Source of the DNA: Maniola hyperantus
Taxonomy: Eukaryota; Arthropoda; Insecta; Lepidoptera; Nymphalidae
Direction: 5' to 3'
Assembly (NCBI RefSeq): GCF_902806685.2
Contig: NC_048556.1
Location: 9,014,734 to 9,078,733 of the forward strand
DNA length: 64,000 nucleotides
Positions 29,515 through 39,790 of this stretch are shown piece after piece. Made by a program: the position numbers and the translations under genes. How positions within the stretch are numbered: the first letter of the stretch is position 1; each line of letters begins with the position of its first letter. The notes beneath the pieces were generated by a model. The model saw only the letters and a list, made by a program, of their open reading frames with translations. It did no database searches and was not told where the DNA came from.

Positions 29515-29912
29515 AAAAAACCGGCCAAGTGTAAGTCGGATTCGCGCACGAAGGGTTCCGTATTATCTATACTAATATTATAAAGAGGTAATGTCGTTAA
29601 GTTTGTTTGTAAGTAGGGGGTAATCTCTGAAATACTGAACAGACATTAAAAATTCTTTCACCAATAGAAAGCTACATTATTCCTGAGTGACATATACAGG
29701 GCTAGATTATATACACGCGGGCGAAGCCGCGGGGATCAGCTAGTTATCTATAAAACGAGCAAAAAAATCACGATTGATGTATTGTTACCCCTTGTTTTTT
29801 AGTATTTGTTGTCTAACTATCACGATTCATGAGATACAGCCTGGTGACAGACGGACGGACAGCGGAGTCTTAGTAAGAGGTTCCCGTTTTACCCTTTGGG
29901 TACGGAATCCTA
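29515..29912 (+). repeat. P repeat split by HelC
   Basis: The left part ends GAAGGGTTCCGTATTA and the right part resumes TTATCTATAAAACGAGC after the Helitron-like insert, ending TACGGAATCCTAAG. The right part is shorter than in 27219-27668. Confidence 0.6.
29566..29743 (+). mobile_element. HelC Helitron-like element, complete, 178 bp
   Basis: Starts TCTATACTAATATTATAAAG after A. Ends ACGCGGGCGAAGCCGCGGGG, then ATCAGCTAG, before T. The stem GCGGGC/GCCGC(G) sits where HelA and HelB have CGCGGAC/GTCGCG. It is nested in a P repeat. Confidence 0.75.
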
Positions 29913-30063
29913 AGTGCGTATAACTTCCGAACGACTGTACCAAATTGGATGATTATTTTTTTGTGTTCTTTATTCTCATTATTTTGGATTTATAATATTA
30001 CTTACTTAGATATTAATATGATGACAAAAATGATAGTGCGTCTGAACGTGGTTAACAGTTATC

Positions 30064-30248
30064 AACAAATATTATAAAGAGGTAAAGTTTGAAGTGAACT
30101 ACTGAAACGATTTTGAAAATTCCTTCATCAGTAGAAAGCTACATTATTGCTGCGTGACATAGTCTAAATTTTATTTTCAAAAAATTAGAGATCCCTACGA
30201 AAATTTTAATAAGCTACCCGTACGAAGCCGTGGTGGGCCGCCATCCAG
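30064..30248 (+). mobile_element. HelC Helitron-like element, 3' CCAG
   Basis: AAATATTATAAAGAGGTAAA, AGTAGAAAGCTACATTATTG, then CGTACGAAGCCGTGGTGGGC and CCAG in place of CTAG before T. Confidence 0.6.
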
Positions 30249-30335
30249 TATGTTATATTTTTGTACGCTCATGACGCAAACACCACGGGATGTATTACTT
30301 ACTTTTTCCCATTTTAAAAGAAAAAAAGAAAAAAA

Positions 30336-31386
30336 TATATAAAGTCAGGCGAGTAAAAAACCCAGATAGTACAAAAAAGCGGTTATCTGTGTAACAAAAG
30401 TTTTAAGTCATAAAAAAGTAATTTATTTTAGCTTCCAGCAATACTCGATAAGTCACCTTTCTTTTGTTAAACATTTATTCCTGATTTTTCCAACCTTTAT
30501 ACCAGGTGTCAGTGAAATATTCGCCAATATACCGACTCCCGAGGGACTGTTGATCTTTGTCGATAAACGAAGTGTCAGTTCGTATCGTGTCGCCCCGGGA
30601 TTGAGTTGCAAAACTGTTTTTACTTTGTCATAAATTTGAGATCACATGTGCGTTTTATGGATACTACGAGCTACGAGTACTTGAGACTATTGTTGTTCTC
30701 ACACCTAGTACAAACTTTATGATTAAAACTAGCTTAGGTTCATATGTCCGCGACTTCGTAAGCGTGGACTACACAATTTTCAAACACCTTAGGGGTTGAA
30801 TTTTCAAAAATCCTGTCTTAGCGGAGTTTTAAGTCATAATAGCTAGGTATCTGTAATCTACATGCCAAATTTCAGCCCGATCCCTCTAGTAGTTTGAGCT
30901 GTGCGTTGACAGATTATTCATTCAGTCAGTCACATTTTCGTTTTTATTATGTAGTATATTTAGATTTCACATTTCAAAAGACTTATAAAGTCACACATAT
31001 AAAAAGTACAGAGTAAGTACAAGAAAGCGTTATCTACCTGCGTTACAAAACTTTTGAGTTATAAAAAGTAATTTATTTTGGCTCCCAGCGATACTCAATA
31101 AGTACCGCCTTTCTTTTGTTGAAAAGTTATTCCTGATTTTTCCAGCTTATCACCTTCATACCTGGTGTCAGTGGAATATTCGCGAATATCACGAGTCCCG
31201 AGGGACTGTTGAACTTTGTCGATAAACGAAGTGTCAGTTCGTATCGTATCGCCCCAGGATTGAGTTGCAAAACTGTTTTTACAGCTTTGTCATAAATTTG
31301 AAATCACATGTGCGTTTTATGGATACTACGAGTACGTGAGACTATTGGTTGTTGTCACACCTAGCACAAACTTTACGATTAAATAA
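30336..31386. repeat. Direct duplication of about 390-bp unit
   Basis: Unit 1 (30336-30728) and unit 2 (30983-31386) share GTAATTTATTTT, CCCGAGGGACTGTTGA, TTGTCGATAAACGAAGTGTC and ATTGAGTTGCAAAACTGTTT in order, 640-660 bp apart. Unit 1 ends at a HelB insertion. No frame is shared by the copies, so it looks non-coding. Confidence 0.85.
30729..30964 (-). mobile_element. HelB Helitron-like element
   Basis: CTAGCTTAGGTTCATATGTC at the left and TATATTTAGA at the right, before T30965. It sits at the junction between the two duplicated units. Confidence 0.7.
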
Positions 31387-31397
31387 AGTTACATTTT

Positions 31398-31720
31398 GAG
31401 CGCATAATGTGGATTGGCAGACTTCACACTCCTTCGAGAACATCATGGAGAACTCTAAAAAAAAATTTTTTATTCGAATAAACTTTTACAAGTACTTTCG
31501 AATAGTCGGATGCATCTACCACTGGTTCGGAATGCCTTTCCTACCGAGAAGAACCCGCAAATAGGTATTCAGGTTTCCTCATGATGTTTTCGAGTGACAT
31601 TTAATTTCCTAAAACGCACTTTACTCCGAAAAATTAAAGGTGCGTGCCCGGGATCGAACCTCCGACCTCCCGATTAAGATGGCCGTCCTAACCACTAGGT
31701 TATCACGGCTTGCTAGTACA
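31398..31720 (-). mobile_element. S1 SINE split by an LX fragment
   Basis: The left part ends CATCATGGAGAACTCT and the right part resumes CAGGTTTCCTCATGATGTTT. The head carries GTGCGTGCCCGGGATCGAAC and a good B box. The tail half is shortened. Confidence 0.7.
31458..31560 (-). mobile_element. LX LINE 3' end inside S1
   Basis: AATAAACTTTTACAAGTACT, GGATGCATCTACCACTGGTT and CTTTCCTACCGAGAAGAACC. Near-identical to 51700-51800, so both are fairly young. Confidence 0.65.
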
Positions 31721-31856
31721 ACACAGTAGTAGTTGTATTTTATAAACGAACTATAAATACAGCTTCAAGGTTTAGTTAATGATTATGAGCGCAAACTCGC
31801 CGATAAACTGATGTGCAGTTTGGCGAGATAGAAATTGTTATATTACGTGTGCATTA

Positions 31857-32077
31857 TCCATACTAATATTATAAATGCGAAAGTTTGTCTGTCTGTCTGT
31901 CTGCCTGCTAGCCTTTCACGGCCCATCCGCTCAATCGATTTTGACGAAATTTGGTACACAGATAGCTTGCATCCCGGGGAAGGACATAGGCTACTTTTTA
32001 TCCCGGAAAATCAAAGAGTTCCCATGGGATTTTTAAAAACCTAAATCTACGCGGATGAAGTCGCGGGCATCATCTAG
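31857..32077 (+). mobile_element. HelA Helitron-like element, complete, 221 bp
   Basis: A31856, then TCCATACTAATATTATAAAT; ends GCGGATGAAGTCGCGGGCAT, then CATCTAG, before T32078. A clean type example with TTTGACGAAATTTGG and GAAGGACATAGGCTAC blocks. Confidence 0.8.
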
Positions 32078-32681
32078 TAATAAATAAATTTAAAAAAAGG
32101 TAGGTAAGAAAATTTCCAATTTGGTCCGTGAGAGTTACGTACTGTCCATTTCTCCAAACTTAGAAAGAAATGTCACACAACAAACCGCAATCTTGTTTAA
32201 AGTTCCGCTTGACACTCGTTTTCGGCAAACTTTTAGCGTATTTTATGGTGTCAAAAACTTTGTTTGACATTTAGTTAAAATTTCCTGCAAAAAGATGCTG
32301 TTTTCAGTGACGAAAGTACCTACTCGTGTCCTTTTCACAAAGTTTTCTCCATAAAAGCAGTCACTTGACAAGAAGTCAAAAAATAACTGTCATTATGTAT
32401 TGCACACCCTTAGATGAATGATTACCTCTATGGGCACACCTTATCTAGCGTACTTGTATATGTCAATATCTATGATATACTAAGGCCTCGTTTAGGAAGA
32501 CGCGGGCCGTTGGGCGATGCATTGTGCATTGTACCACTGTACCAAGTCATGTACTAATACCTACAGAATACAGATCTATCTATTTGGTCCTTGATCCCAA
32601 CTATTCAATAATGATATATCATTATAATCCGATAGATTATTGTTATTAATCGTGTTATAATCCATCGCATAGAGCTATCAC
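32078..32681. other. Unassigned DNA left of the full-length LINE
   Basis: AT-rich, no recognised repeat. The last bases, ATCAC (32677-32681), may be the left copy of the LINE target duplication. Confidence 0.35.
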
Positions 32682-35600
32682 TATTTTGGGGTGTAAGTGG
32701 CCCGAATTCCATCCTAGTGGCCAAAGTCAACCTCACCTGCCCGTGGTGCACCCTGCCAATCAGCTAACGAGGCTCTGACGCTCCCAGTCCCATTCATGGG
32801 TCGCTGTATTTATACCGCACAGCGTAATCACTATGGTATGTCTGCTTCGTGGTAGGATCCTATCCCGAATCCGCCTGGCTAGCGACCACACTCCAGTCGT
32901 AACCAGCCGCAAAGCACCCTGTGCGTTCCGGCTGCGAGCTGGAGAGCCAGTTCCCCCTCCCATCCCCCCGAATAGTGTAATTCCTGTGGCCATTGGGTCC
33001 GTCGTGGAGAATTAGGCCCTCTCGTATCCGTAGGCGTGATATATTGGCGCGGGGTCCAGGGAGACCCGATGAAACGGTTGTCCGCTGGCCGCCCGTTGGT
33101 CCGTAGGGGGCCCGAACCTAGGATTCCCGACCTAGGAGGCTGCCCCGCCGCCGACGCAAAAAGCCCGGTGAATGACCGGAGTGCCGGAGTGGGAGACCGG
33201 AGTGGAACCCGCCGGTCATTCAACGGATCGGATTGGGGGCCCTTCCGTCCCCCGTGCCAGTAACTCACTCTACCTGCGTGATCGGGAGCGGCTGACTCCA
33301 CATCTTTGACCTGGAGACCACCGTTGTTACAACATTCGTCAACCCGGTCCTCTCTTCGATCAACCCCTAATATACACACATGATGCCAAAAATTAACAGA
33401 AAGAATCGATATACAGCGGCGCCTCGTTCCACATTCCGTGTGAACTTTTGCAACATTAGAGGGTTGCACTCCAACTTAAACGCCGTCCATCATCACCTTG
33501 AAACGGCGAAGCCAGCTATACTATTCCTAACTGAAACTCAAATCTCACCCCCCGACGATACTTCGTATCTAAACTACCCCGGCTACAAACTGGAACACGT
33601 CTTCTCGCCACGCGCTGGCGTGTGTGTGTATATTAGAGGGGATATTTGCGGTCAACGCCTATACACCCTAGAGGTTGGGGGCCTATCTCTACTTTGGTTG
33701 CGCGTGGACTTCGGGGGTCAAACCCGAGTCTATGCGTGCCTGTACAGATCTCATAGCGGAAACGCTGAGACGGACCGACTCTTCGACCACGTCCAAAGAT
33801 CAGTGGACTATATACAGGAGCATATTTCTTCCGCCGAGGTGGTGATCCTAGGGGACTTCAATGCCCACCATGTGGAATGGCTAGGATCACGTACCACTGA
33901 TCACGCCGGGAGGTGCGCCTATAATTTTGTCCTGGCATACGACTTCAACCAACTGGTTACGCTACCTACTAGGATCCCCGATATCGCTGATCATACCCCC
34001 TCTATTCTCGATCTTTTTCTCACCACTCACCCTACCGGCTACCAAGTTAGTGTCGATGCTCCGCTAGGGACGTCTGATCACTGCTTGGTACAGACCACCG
34101 TGCAGCTTCCATCATCCGTTTGCACGCGTGATACCGGTAGCCGTAGAGTCTGGCATTACAAATCAGCTGACTGGGATGGTCTCCGCGAATTCTACGCCTC
34201 ATATCCATGGGGGCAGCTTTGTTTTTCCGTAAATGACCCCAACATCTGTGCTGTGGCCGTTGCTGACGCTATACTCCAAGGTATGGATTGCTTCATCCCC
34301 AACTCTTTAATACCCACCGGTGAGCGAGCACAGAAATGGTTTAACGGGACCTGTAAGAGGGCTGCAAACCTTAAGCAATCCTCTTACCGATCCTGGTTAT
34401 CAGCACAACGCAACAACGAACCAAATACCGCCATCCTGAAAAAACAATTTAATGTTGCCTCTAGATCCTACAAAAATGCCATTGCCAGGGCAAAATTCAA
34501 GCATGTCGACAGAATTGGACAGAGACTAGTCGCAATGCCATCTGGTTCCCGCGCGTTCTGGTCGCTGGCAAAAGCCATTCAAGGCAACTTCTGTCGTTCC
34601 TCGTTTCCACCTTTGCGCAAACCGGATGATACATTGGCCCACACCGCCAAAGAGAAAGCCGAAATTCTAGGCACACTCTTTGCTGCCAATTCAACGCTTG
34701 ATGACGGGGGGAGAACACCGCCTACCATCCCGCGGTGTCAAAGCTCGCTGCGTGACATACGCTTTACCCAGACAGCTGTGCGTAAGGCACTCCTCTCTCT
34801 CGACGTCAATAAAGCGAGTGGGCCGGACGGTATTCCTGCGGTTGTGCTCAAAATATGTGCTCCTGAGCTGACACCGGTCCTGACTCGTCTGTTCCGTCTG
34901 TCTTACTCCTCCGGTACAGTTCCATCTTCGTGGAAGACTGCCTTAGTTCACCCTGTTCCGAAGAAAGGCAATCATTCGGACCCCTCAAATTATCGACCTA
35001 TCGCGATTACCTCCCTCCTGTCCAAAGTCATGGAGCAAATCATAAACGCCCAGCTGCTGGGATATCTTGAGGAGCACCAGCTGATCAGTGATCGTCAATA
35101 CGGTTTTCGCCACGGCCGATCAGCTGGTGATCTTCTTATTTATCTCACGCACCGCTGGGCGGAAGCCATTGACAGCAAGGGAGAGGCCCTGGCGGTCAGT
35201 CTTGATATTGCAAAAGCCTTTGATAGGGTTTGGCATGGGGCACTTCTATCGAAACTACCATCTTACGGACTACCAGTGAAGCTGTGTAATTGGGTCGCCA
35301 GTTTCCTTGACGGTCGCAGCATCAAGGTCGCTGTCGACGGTTTTTGCTCGGAACTCAAACCCATCAATGCTGGCGTCCCTCAGGGCTCGGTGCTATCGCC
35401 CACACTGTTCATCCTGCATATCAATGACATGTTGCATCACAACAACATCCATTGCTATGCGGATGACAGTACGGGTGATGCCCTGTACAAAGGACATACA
35501 CAGCTTTCTCGCGCAGTGCTGGAGGAGTGTAGAGCCAAACTTGTGTCTGACATAGAAACCTGCCTAGGTAAAGTGTCAGAATGGGGCGCACAAAACCTAG

Positions 35601-36420
35601 TGCAATTTAACCCATCTAAAACACAGGTTTGCGCGTTTTCCGCCAAAAAGTCCCCTTTTACATTACCTCTTCTCTTTCAGAGCACTCCCCTCACACCTTC
35701 CAACAGCATTGGGATCCTTGGAGTCCACATTTCGAGCGAGGTTCAATTCCGCGATCATTTGGAAAGCAAGGCCAAATTAGCCTCCAAAAAGCTTGGGGTG
35801 CTCAACAGAGCAAAGCGGTACTTCGCGCCTGAGCATAGGCTCCTACTCTATAAGGCGCAAGTCCGCCCTCACATGGAGTACTGCTCCCACCTTTGGGCTG
35901 GAGCACCCCAGTACCAACTCCTTCCATTTGATCGGATCCAAAGGCGGGCTGTTCGACTTGTGGACGATCCCAAACTTACCGGCTCGTTGGAAAGCCTGGA
36001 GCACCGCAGAGACGTTAGCTCTCTATGCGTGTTCTATCGCCTGTATAATGGGGAGTGCTCTGAAGAGCTTTTTGACCTCATTCCACCCTCTTTTTTCTAC
36101 AACCGCACCGCGCGCCACCGTAAGGAATTCCACCCTCACCATCTGGGTGTCTGGTGCACTTCGACCGTCCGTTGCGCCAGATCCTTCTTTCCACGCACGT
36201 GCAAACTGTGGAACCAACTCCCATCGGCGGTGTTCCCACTAGATTATAACATGGGGTTATTCAAGGGGCGGACCAACAAATTCCTAAAAGGCCGGCAACG
36301 CATCGGCGGCTCCTCTGGTGCTGCAAATGTTCATGGGCGGCGGTAATCACTTAACATCAGGTGACCCGCCTGCTCGTTTGCTCGCTATATCTATTAAAAA
36401 AAAAAAAAAAAAAAAAAAAA
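32682..36420 (+). mobile_element. Apparently full-length non-LTR retrotransposon (Jockey/CR1 group)
   Basis: About 3.74 kb: a GC-rich 5' region of 0.7 kb, one long endonuclease/reverse transcriptase frame, a 50-bp 3' UTR with ACATCAGGTGACCCGCCTGC, and a run of 25 A. ATCAC before 32682 and after the A run (36420-36424) may be the target duplication, but it is short. The 5' region contains no gag-like ORF1 with a zinc knuckle, so the element is either single-ORF or has lost ORF1. A pure A tail and an intact frame suggest a recent insertion. Confidence 0.75.
33380..36346 (+). CDS. LINE endonuclease/reverse transcriptase, 988 codons, intact
   Basis: An apurinic-like endonuclease (EEP fold) comes first: N25 in CNIRGL, E52 in FLTETQ, GDFN at 158-161 and SDH at 232-234 are the expected catalytic residues. 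The reverse transcriptase follows from about 470: KASGPDGI, a NYRPIAITSLLSKV block, D609 in LDIAKAFD, GVPQGSVLSP, and YADD at 693-696. The C-terminal part has TPSNSIGILGVHISSE and HMEYCSHLWAGAP, then WNQLPSAVFPLDYNMG near the end. No RNase H. An in-frame TAA lies 9 bases before the ATG, which fixes the start. All catalytic residues are present, so the protein could be active in target-primed reverse transcription. The clade is Jockey or CR1 by motif memory only. Confidence 0.85.
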   Translation: MMPKINRKNRYTAAPRSTFRVNFCNIRGLHSNLNAVHHHLETAKPAILFLTETQISPPDDTSYLNYPGYKLEHVFSPRAGVCVYIRGDICGQRLYTLEVGGLSLLWLRVDFGGQTRVYACLYRSHSGNAETDRLFDHVQRSVDYIQEHISSAEVVILGDFNAHHVEWLGSRTTDHAGRCAYNFVLAYDFNQLVTLPTRIPDIADHTPSILDLFLTTHPTGYQVSVDAPLGTSDHCLVQTTVQLPSSVCTRDTGSRRVWHYKSADWDGLREFYASYPWGQLCFSVNDPNICAVAVADAILQGMDCFIPNSLIPTGERAQKWFNGTCKRAANLKQSSYRSWLSAQRNNEPNTAILKKQFNVASRSYKNAIARAKFKHVDRIGQRLVAMPSGSRAFWSLAKAIQGNFCRSSFPPLRKPDDTLAHTAKEKAEILGTLFAANSTLDDGGRTPPTIPRCQSSLRDIRFTQTAVRKALLSLDVNKASGPDGIPAVVLKICAPELTPVLTRLFRLSYSSGTVPSSWKTALVHPVPKKGNHSDPSNYRPIAITSLLSKVMEQIINAQLLGYLEEHQLISDRQYGFRHGRSAGDLLIYLTHRWAEAIDSKGEALAVSLDIAKAFDRVWHGALLSKLPSYGLPVKLCNWVASFLDGRSIKVAVDGFCSELKPINAGVPQGSVLSPTLFILHINDMLHHNNIHCYADDSTGDALYKGHTQLSRAVLEECRAKLVSDIETCLGKVSEWGAQNLVQFNPSKTQVCAFSAKKSPFTLPLLFQSTPLTPSNSIGILGVHISSEVQFRDHLESKAKLASKKLGVLNRAKRYFAPEHRLLLYKAQVRPHMEYCSHLWAGAPQYQLLPFDRIQRRAVRLVDDPKLTGSLESLEHRRDVSSLCVFYRLYNGECSEELFDLIPPSFFYNRTARHRKEFHPHHLGVWCTSTVRCARSFFPRTCKLWNQLPSAVFPLDYNMGLFKGRTNKFLKGRQRIGGSSGAANVHGRR

Positions 36421-37064
36421 TCACATAATAATTATAATAAATGAATAATCTCGTATATGCTATTCAATCTTTCCTATTCAATAAAGTGATTGCTATAACA
36501 TACACCACGCCCACATAGTCGGATTGATTGATTGGGTATAATGATCAAAAATAATGCGACAAATGCAAAGAAATGTGTACTTTAATGCTAAGTCGACTAA
36601 GGTTTAGATTGGTTTATGATTCAATTATGCAAGTTTTATAGAGTTCTTCTATCACTTATGTGTAAAATCTGTGCAAAATCTCCATTGCTACTTATAACAG
36701 CTTCTCAACCCGTTCGGCTGTATTGGTTACTTTAGTTCTTCTATAGTTCCCGGCAGTTAAATAGTCCTGTCTGACCTAGGATGCGAGTGCAAGCTCGCGC
36801 AGGTATTGTTCCACGCGCTCGTGTACTGTGTACGTAGCACTCACACTAATGCAGATGACGAAAGCGGGGTGTGGCGTGGCGCACGGGCTGGTGCGCTCCG
36901 CTCCCTCACGTCGCGCGCTCCACTGATGCTTAAAAATGTTATGGCTACGCGTCTTGCGGTTAACTTCAAGAACGACTATTTAATTGGCGCGGACTATACC
37001 TACGGACCTTCTAATTCCTGACTTGGTCACGTAGCTCCGCATAGCTCTCTTCATTGCCCGCTGA
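36421..37064. other. Unassigned DNA with a CG-rich island (about 36775-37010)
   Basis: The first half is AT-rich. The second half (GCGAGTGCAAGCTCGCGCAG through CTCCGCTCCCTCACGTCGCG) has many CG steps and no recognised repeat. The 71-codon frame there (36806-37021) has no domain. It could be an unknown repeat or a promoter-like segment. Confidence 0.4.
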
Positions 37065-37239
37065 GTTACAGAAAATAATGTACGACCTTTAGAAAGAGAG
37101 AGATGGTTTTGTAGAGCATTGTCTCTGTCGTTGAGACCGACAAAACGTCACATAGTGTGCACACAGAGTGACAGCTCTATAAGCCGAAATCTCATTCTAA
37201 AAGTCGATGTACTTAGATTATTTTCTGCCATGTACTGTA
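37065..37239. mobile_element. T1 MITE copy
   Basis: AGAAAATAATGTACGACCTT at the left; CTAAAAGTCGATGTACTTAG and CATGTACTGTA at the right. The outermost left bases are missing. Confidence 0.65.
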
Positions 37240-37267
37240 GTTCCTCTATGTATACCTCTATTTATAC

Positions 37268-37408
37268 GTCCAGCAAATTGCTAATGCGCGTGGCCGCCAT
37301 TTTAGTGACGTCAGCACTAGACTGAAGTTTCGAGCTGATACCTACCGTATATGACGTCATTTCGATGTTAATGAGACATGGTTCCAGCACAATAGCAATT
37401 TGCGGGAC
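37268..37408. mobile_element. T5 MITE, about 141 bp
   Basis: GTCCAGCAAATTGCTA and TAGCAATTTGCGGGAC are inverted ends with one mismatch. TGACGTCA-type motifs occur twice inside. TTATA lies just outside both ends and may be the target duplication. Confidence 0.65.
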
Positions 37409-37637
37409 TTATATAATATTATACTATCATTATTATGACAGGCGGCAGTAATTAGATATATAAGGTCTTCTTTGAGATGTCTGTTTAAGCAGCATGAAGC
37501 AAGATTAATAGTGTAACGAAGGTTCCGTACAAAGGTCAAAATTAATACTAACATAACATAATTTGTACCACAAAAGACGAGCTGCTGGGAACATTATTAT
37601 CTCTACGAATTCAGTATTAATGTCTTTTATATTAACA

Positions 37638-37823
37638 CTAACTGACGCCCTCGACTTCGCCTGTGGATTTGGATTAAAAATACCGCGGGGATTCTTTGAT
37701 TTCTCGAGATAAAAAGTAACTTAAGTCTGTCTTATATTCTAAAATTTATCAATATCGGTTCTCGTGAAATGATAACAGACAGACAGACAGACAAATAGAT
37801 GGACCGACACATTTATATAATAC
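37638..37823 (-). mobile_element. HelA-like element, strongly diverged
   Basis: CTAACTGACGCCCTCGACTT at the left, GGGATTCTTTGATTTCTCGA in the middle, and a CAGACAGACAGACAGACAAA run near the 5' end. Confidence 0.5.
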
Positions 37824-37826
37824 CTA

Positions 37827-37930
37827 CTAGCTTACGCTCGCGACTTCGTCCGCGTGGACTACAATATTTCAAATCCCTATTTCACCCCCTTAGAACCCTC
37901 GGTGCGCGAGTTTGATTCGCACTTGGGCCT
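37827..37930 (-). mobile_element. HelB 3' fragment joined to a P scrap
   Basis: CTAGCTTACGCTCGCGACTT to CTATTTCACCCCCTTA (37892), then GAACCCTCGGTGCGCGAGTT, the P left end in reverse. A chimeric junction of two families. Confidence 0.5.
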
Positions 37931-38367
37931 TGGCCCGTCTTTTTTCTAGATTCTATCTCGGTCGGAGTGTCATTTTCATATAATTTTTAGGCATTAATTT
38001 ACTTAGTTAATATGTACTTAATTCATATTTTTTGTTCTCACGGCGAAAATTTTCGTTTCAAAATTCTTTCGGTATTTTCGCCATTACAATATTTTTATTT
38101 GAAACAAAGAGTCGTCAACAATTTGCTGATTCAGAACAGCCTTTACGAAAAAATTAAAAAACGCTAAATTTTTAAGCATTTTAAACTCGCCACAGACCCC
38201 ACATCAAACCAATTAATCATCCGAAAAGCTTTGTCCGCTAAATTTTTAAACACTTTTAAAAAATCATTTTTTCATTTAGAAATTTTATACTGTGAAAATT
38301 GTTGGATAAAAATTGTCTCTTTCTCTACGTCGTTATCTTCATAGCTGAAGCTCGTTACCCTTTCAAT
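37931..38367. other. Unassigned AT-rich DNA
   Basis: GGCGAAAAT and ATTTTCGCC form a 9-bp stem near 38043-38082. Nothing else recognised. Confidence 0.35.
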
Positions 38368-38530
38368 CAGAAAGAAAGAAAGAAAACACGTTTATTTACT
38401 AAACTGTGCCACACATCACATCTTAAAACTAAGAGCTGATTACATCTTATCTAATCTAAATCAGCCTGCACTGTCCCACGTCTGGGCAAAGGCCTCCCTC
38501 CGATCACATAATTGGACAATAATGCGTTGG
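38368..38530 (-). mobile_element. LINE 3' end with (CTTT)n tail
   Basis: In reverse: GGAGGCCTTTGCCCAGACGT, TAAGATGTGATGTGTGGCAC, ATAAACGTGTTTTCTTTCTT. From memory this is the 3' end of an RTE-group LINE; the frame is too short to prove it. Confidence 0.5.
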
Positions 38531-38629
38531 ACTCCCAGATCCTTCCGCATATGATTATAGTCTACCATCCGTTTTCTATACGTAACTATTGAATTTATAC
38601 GTACGTACTCTGCTGATTAGTTATACCGG

Positions 38630-38806
38630 CTTCCCACGGTGCATGATATTGCAGTCGGACGCGGACCAGCCGGCAGGGACGCACCGTGGGATGAGTATCA
38701 ATCGTGGTTGCGGAGACACGTCATCGTCGCCGTCCGAGCATTTTGCGCGGTGCGTGGCTGTCCGTGGTCATCAGCCGCGCGTGATAATCACGCAACGTGG
38801 GAATTA
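38630..38806. mobile_element. T6 MITE
   Basis: CTTCCCACGGTGCATGATAT at the left against TTCCCACGTTGCGTGATTAT (complement of the right end). A second inner pair, CCCACGGTGC and GCACCGTGGG, lies at 38635-38692. GC-rich interior. Confidence 0.55.
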
Positions 38807-38968
38807 GGCATTACAAGAGCAACGTTGATATTTGTCAAATAACAATGTTCTTAGTAATTCATCAGTAGTTTACAGATAAATTGATATTAACTTCGACCGA
38901 AATTAGACTTGGAGATCTCGCTTCATTATATCGGTCGGACTTAGACGGAAGTCGTTCGTCTAAATACG

Positions 38969-39527
38969 GTACAGTATTCGTGTGTCTAAGTTTACCGTTC
39001 GACAAGGGCTAGTCTAGCGAAATCAATGTTTACGTCAAATACGTCCGGAAATATCGAATTGGTCCGCCCCATCCCGTAACCATCCGGCATCCGTAATTAC
39101 AGTTTAACCGTGCAACGGAAACGACAGATTCATGATTCTTGTGACGATGAGTTGACGGAACCGTCAAAATACTAATCAAATGAGCGCACAAGCGTACGTA
39201 CGTTTTGTATGACGGCCACTTCTAATCGTATTTTCACGAATCACGAAAACGAATCGAATACGAATGTGTGTACAAACGCCGTAAGACGAATAGTAGTTTG
39301 TCTAAATACCATAGATAACAGAAGTAAGTCTTATCCACTTATCTTTGGTAAATACAGTACAATAATTCTCGTCTATTCTAAGTTTACCGTACGACTAGGG
39401 CCAGTCTAGCGAAATCAATGTCTACGTCAAATACGTCCGGAATTATCGAATTGGTCCGCCTCGTCCCGTAACCATCCGGCATCCGTAATTACGGTTTAAC
39501 CGTACAACGAAAACGACAGATTCATGA
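38969..39527. repeat. Direct duplication, unit about 170 bp, spacing 392
   Basis: AGTCTAGCGAAATCAATG, TACGTCAAATACGTCCGGAA, CCCGTAACCATCCGGCATCC and ACGACAGATTCATGA occur twice in the same order, at 38969-39136 and 39357-39527. No shared coding frame. Confidence 0.85.
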
Positions 39528-39657
39528 ATAGTTTGAAGTATTTTCAGACTCGTGTACCGGAAAGTGGAACACGCTGTACATAAATACACAGTGGGATAGA
39601 AATAGACTTTTGCAATCGATTATGACTGAGTTTAACTGTAACACCATTACAATCATG

Positions 39658-39790
39658 GGGTATCGCTTTTTTACCCGACTACGGAAAGCCAAAAGGAATG
39701 GTTATAATTTTAGCATAGATTTATGGCTGTTCCACCGTAGCGCCTAAACTACTAAGCCGATTTTGATGAATGAGGTGTCGATTTGTTGTC
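39658..39790. repeat. Dispersed repeat with ACCCGACTACGGAAAG start
   Basis: TATCGCTTTTTTACCCGACT, AGCGCCTAAACTACTAAGCC and GATGAATGAGGTGTCGAT are blocks I recall as common in Lepidoptera. Single copy here. Confidence 0.4.

Noticed and set aside
32879..33469. 196-codon minus-strand frame
   Set aside because: It lies antisense to the GC-rich LINE leader and the start of its frame, has no domain, and high GC makes long chance frames likely.
34497..36242. Several frames of 60-150 codons inside the LINE
   Set aside because: All overlap the intact 988-codon frame in other phases.
36396..36420. Processed-gene poly(A) tail
   Set aside because: The A run directly follows the LINE 3' UTR, so it is the LINE's own tail.
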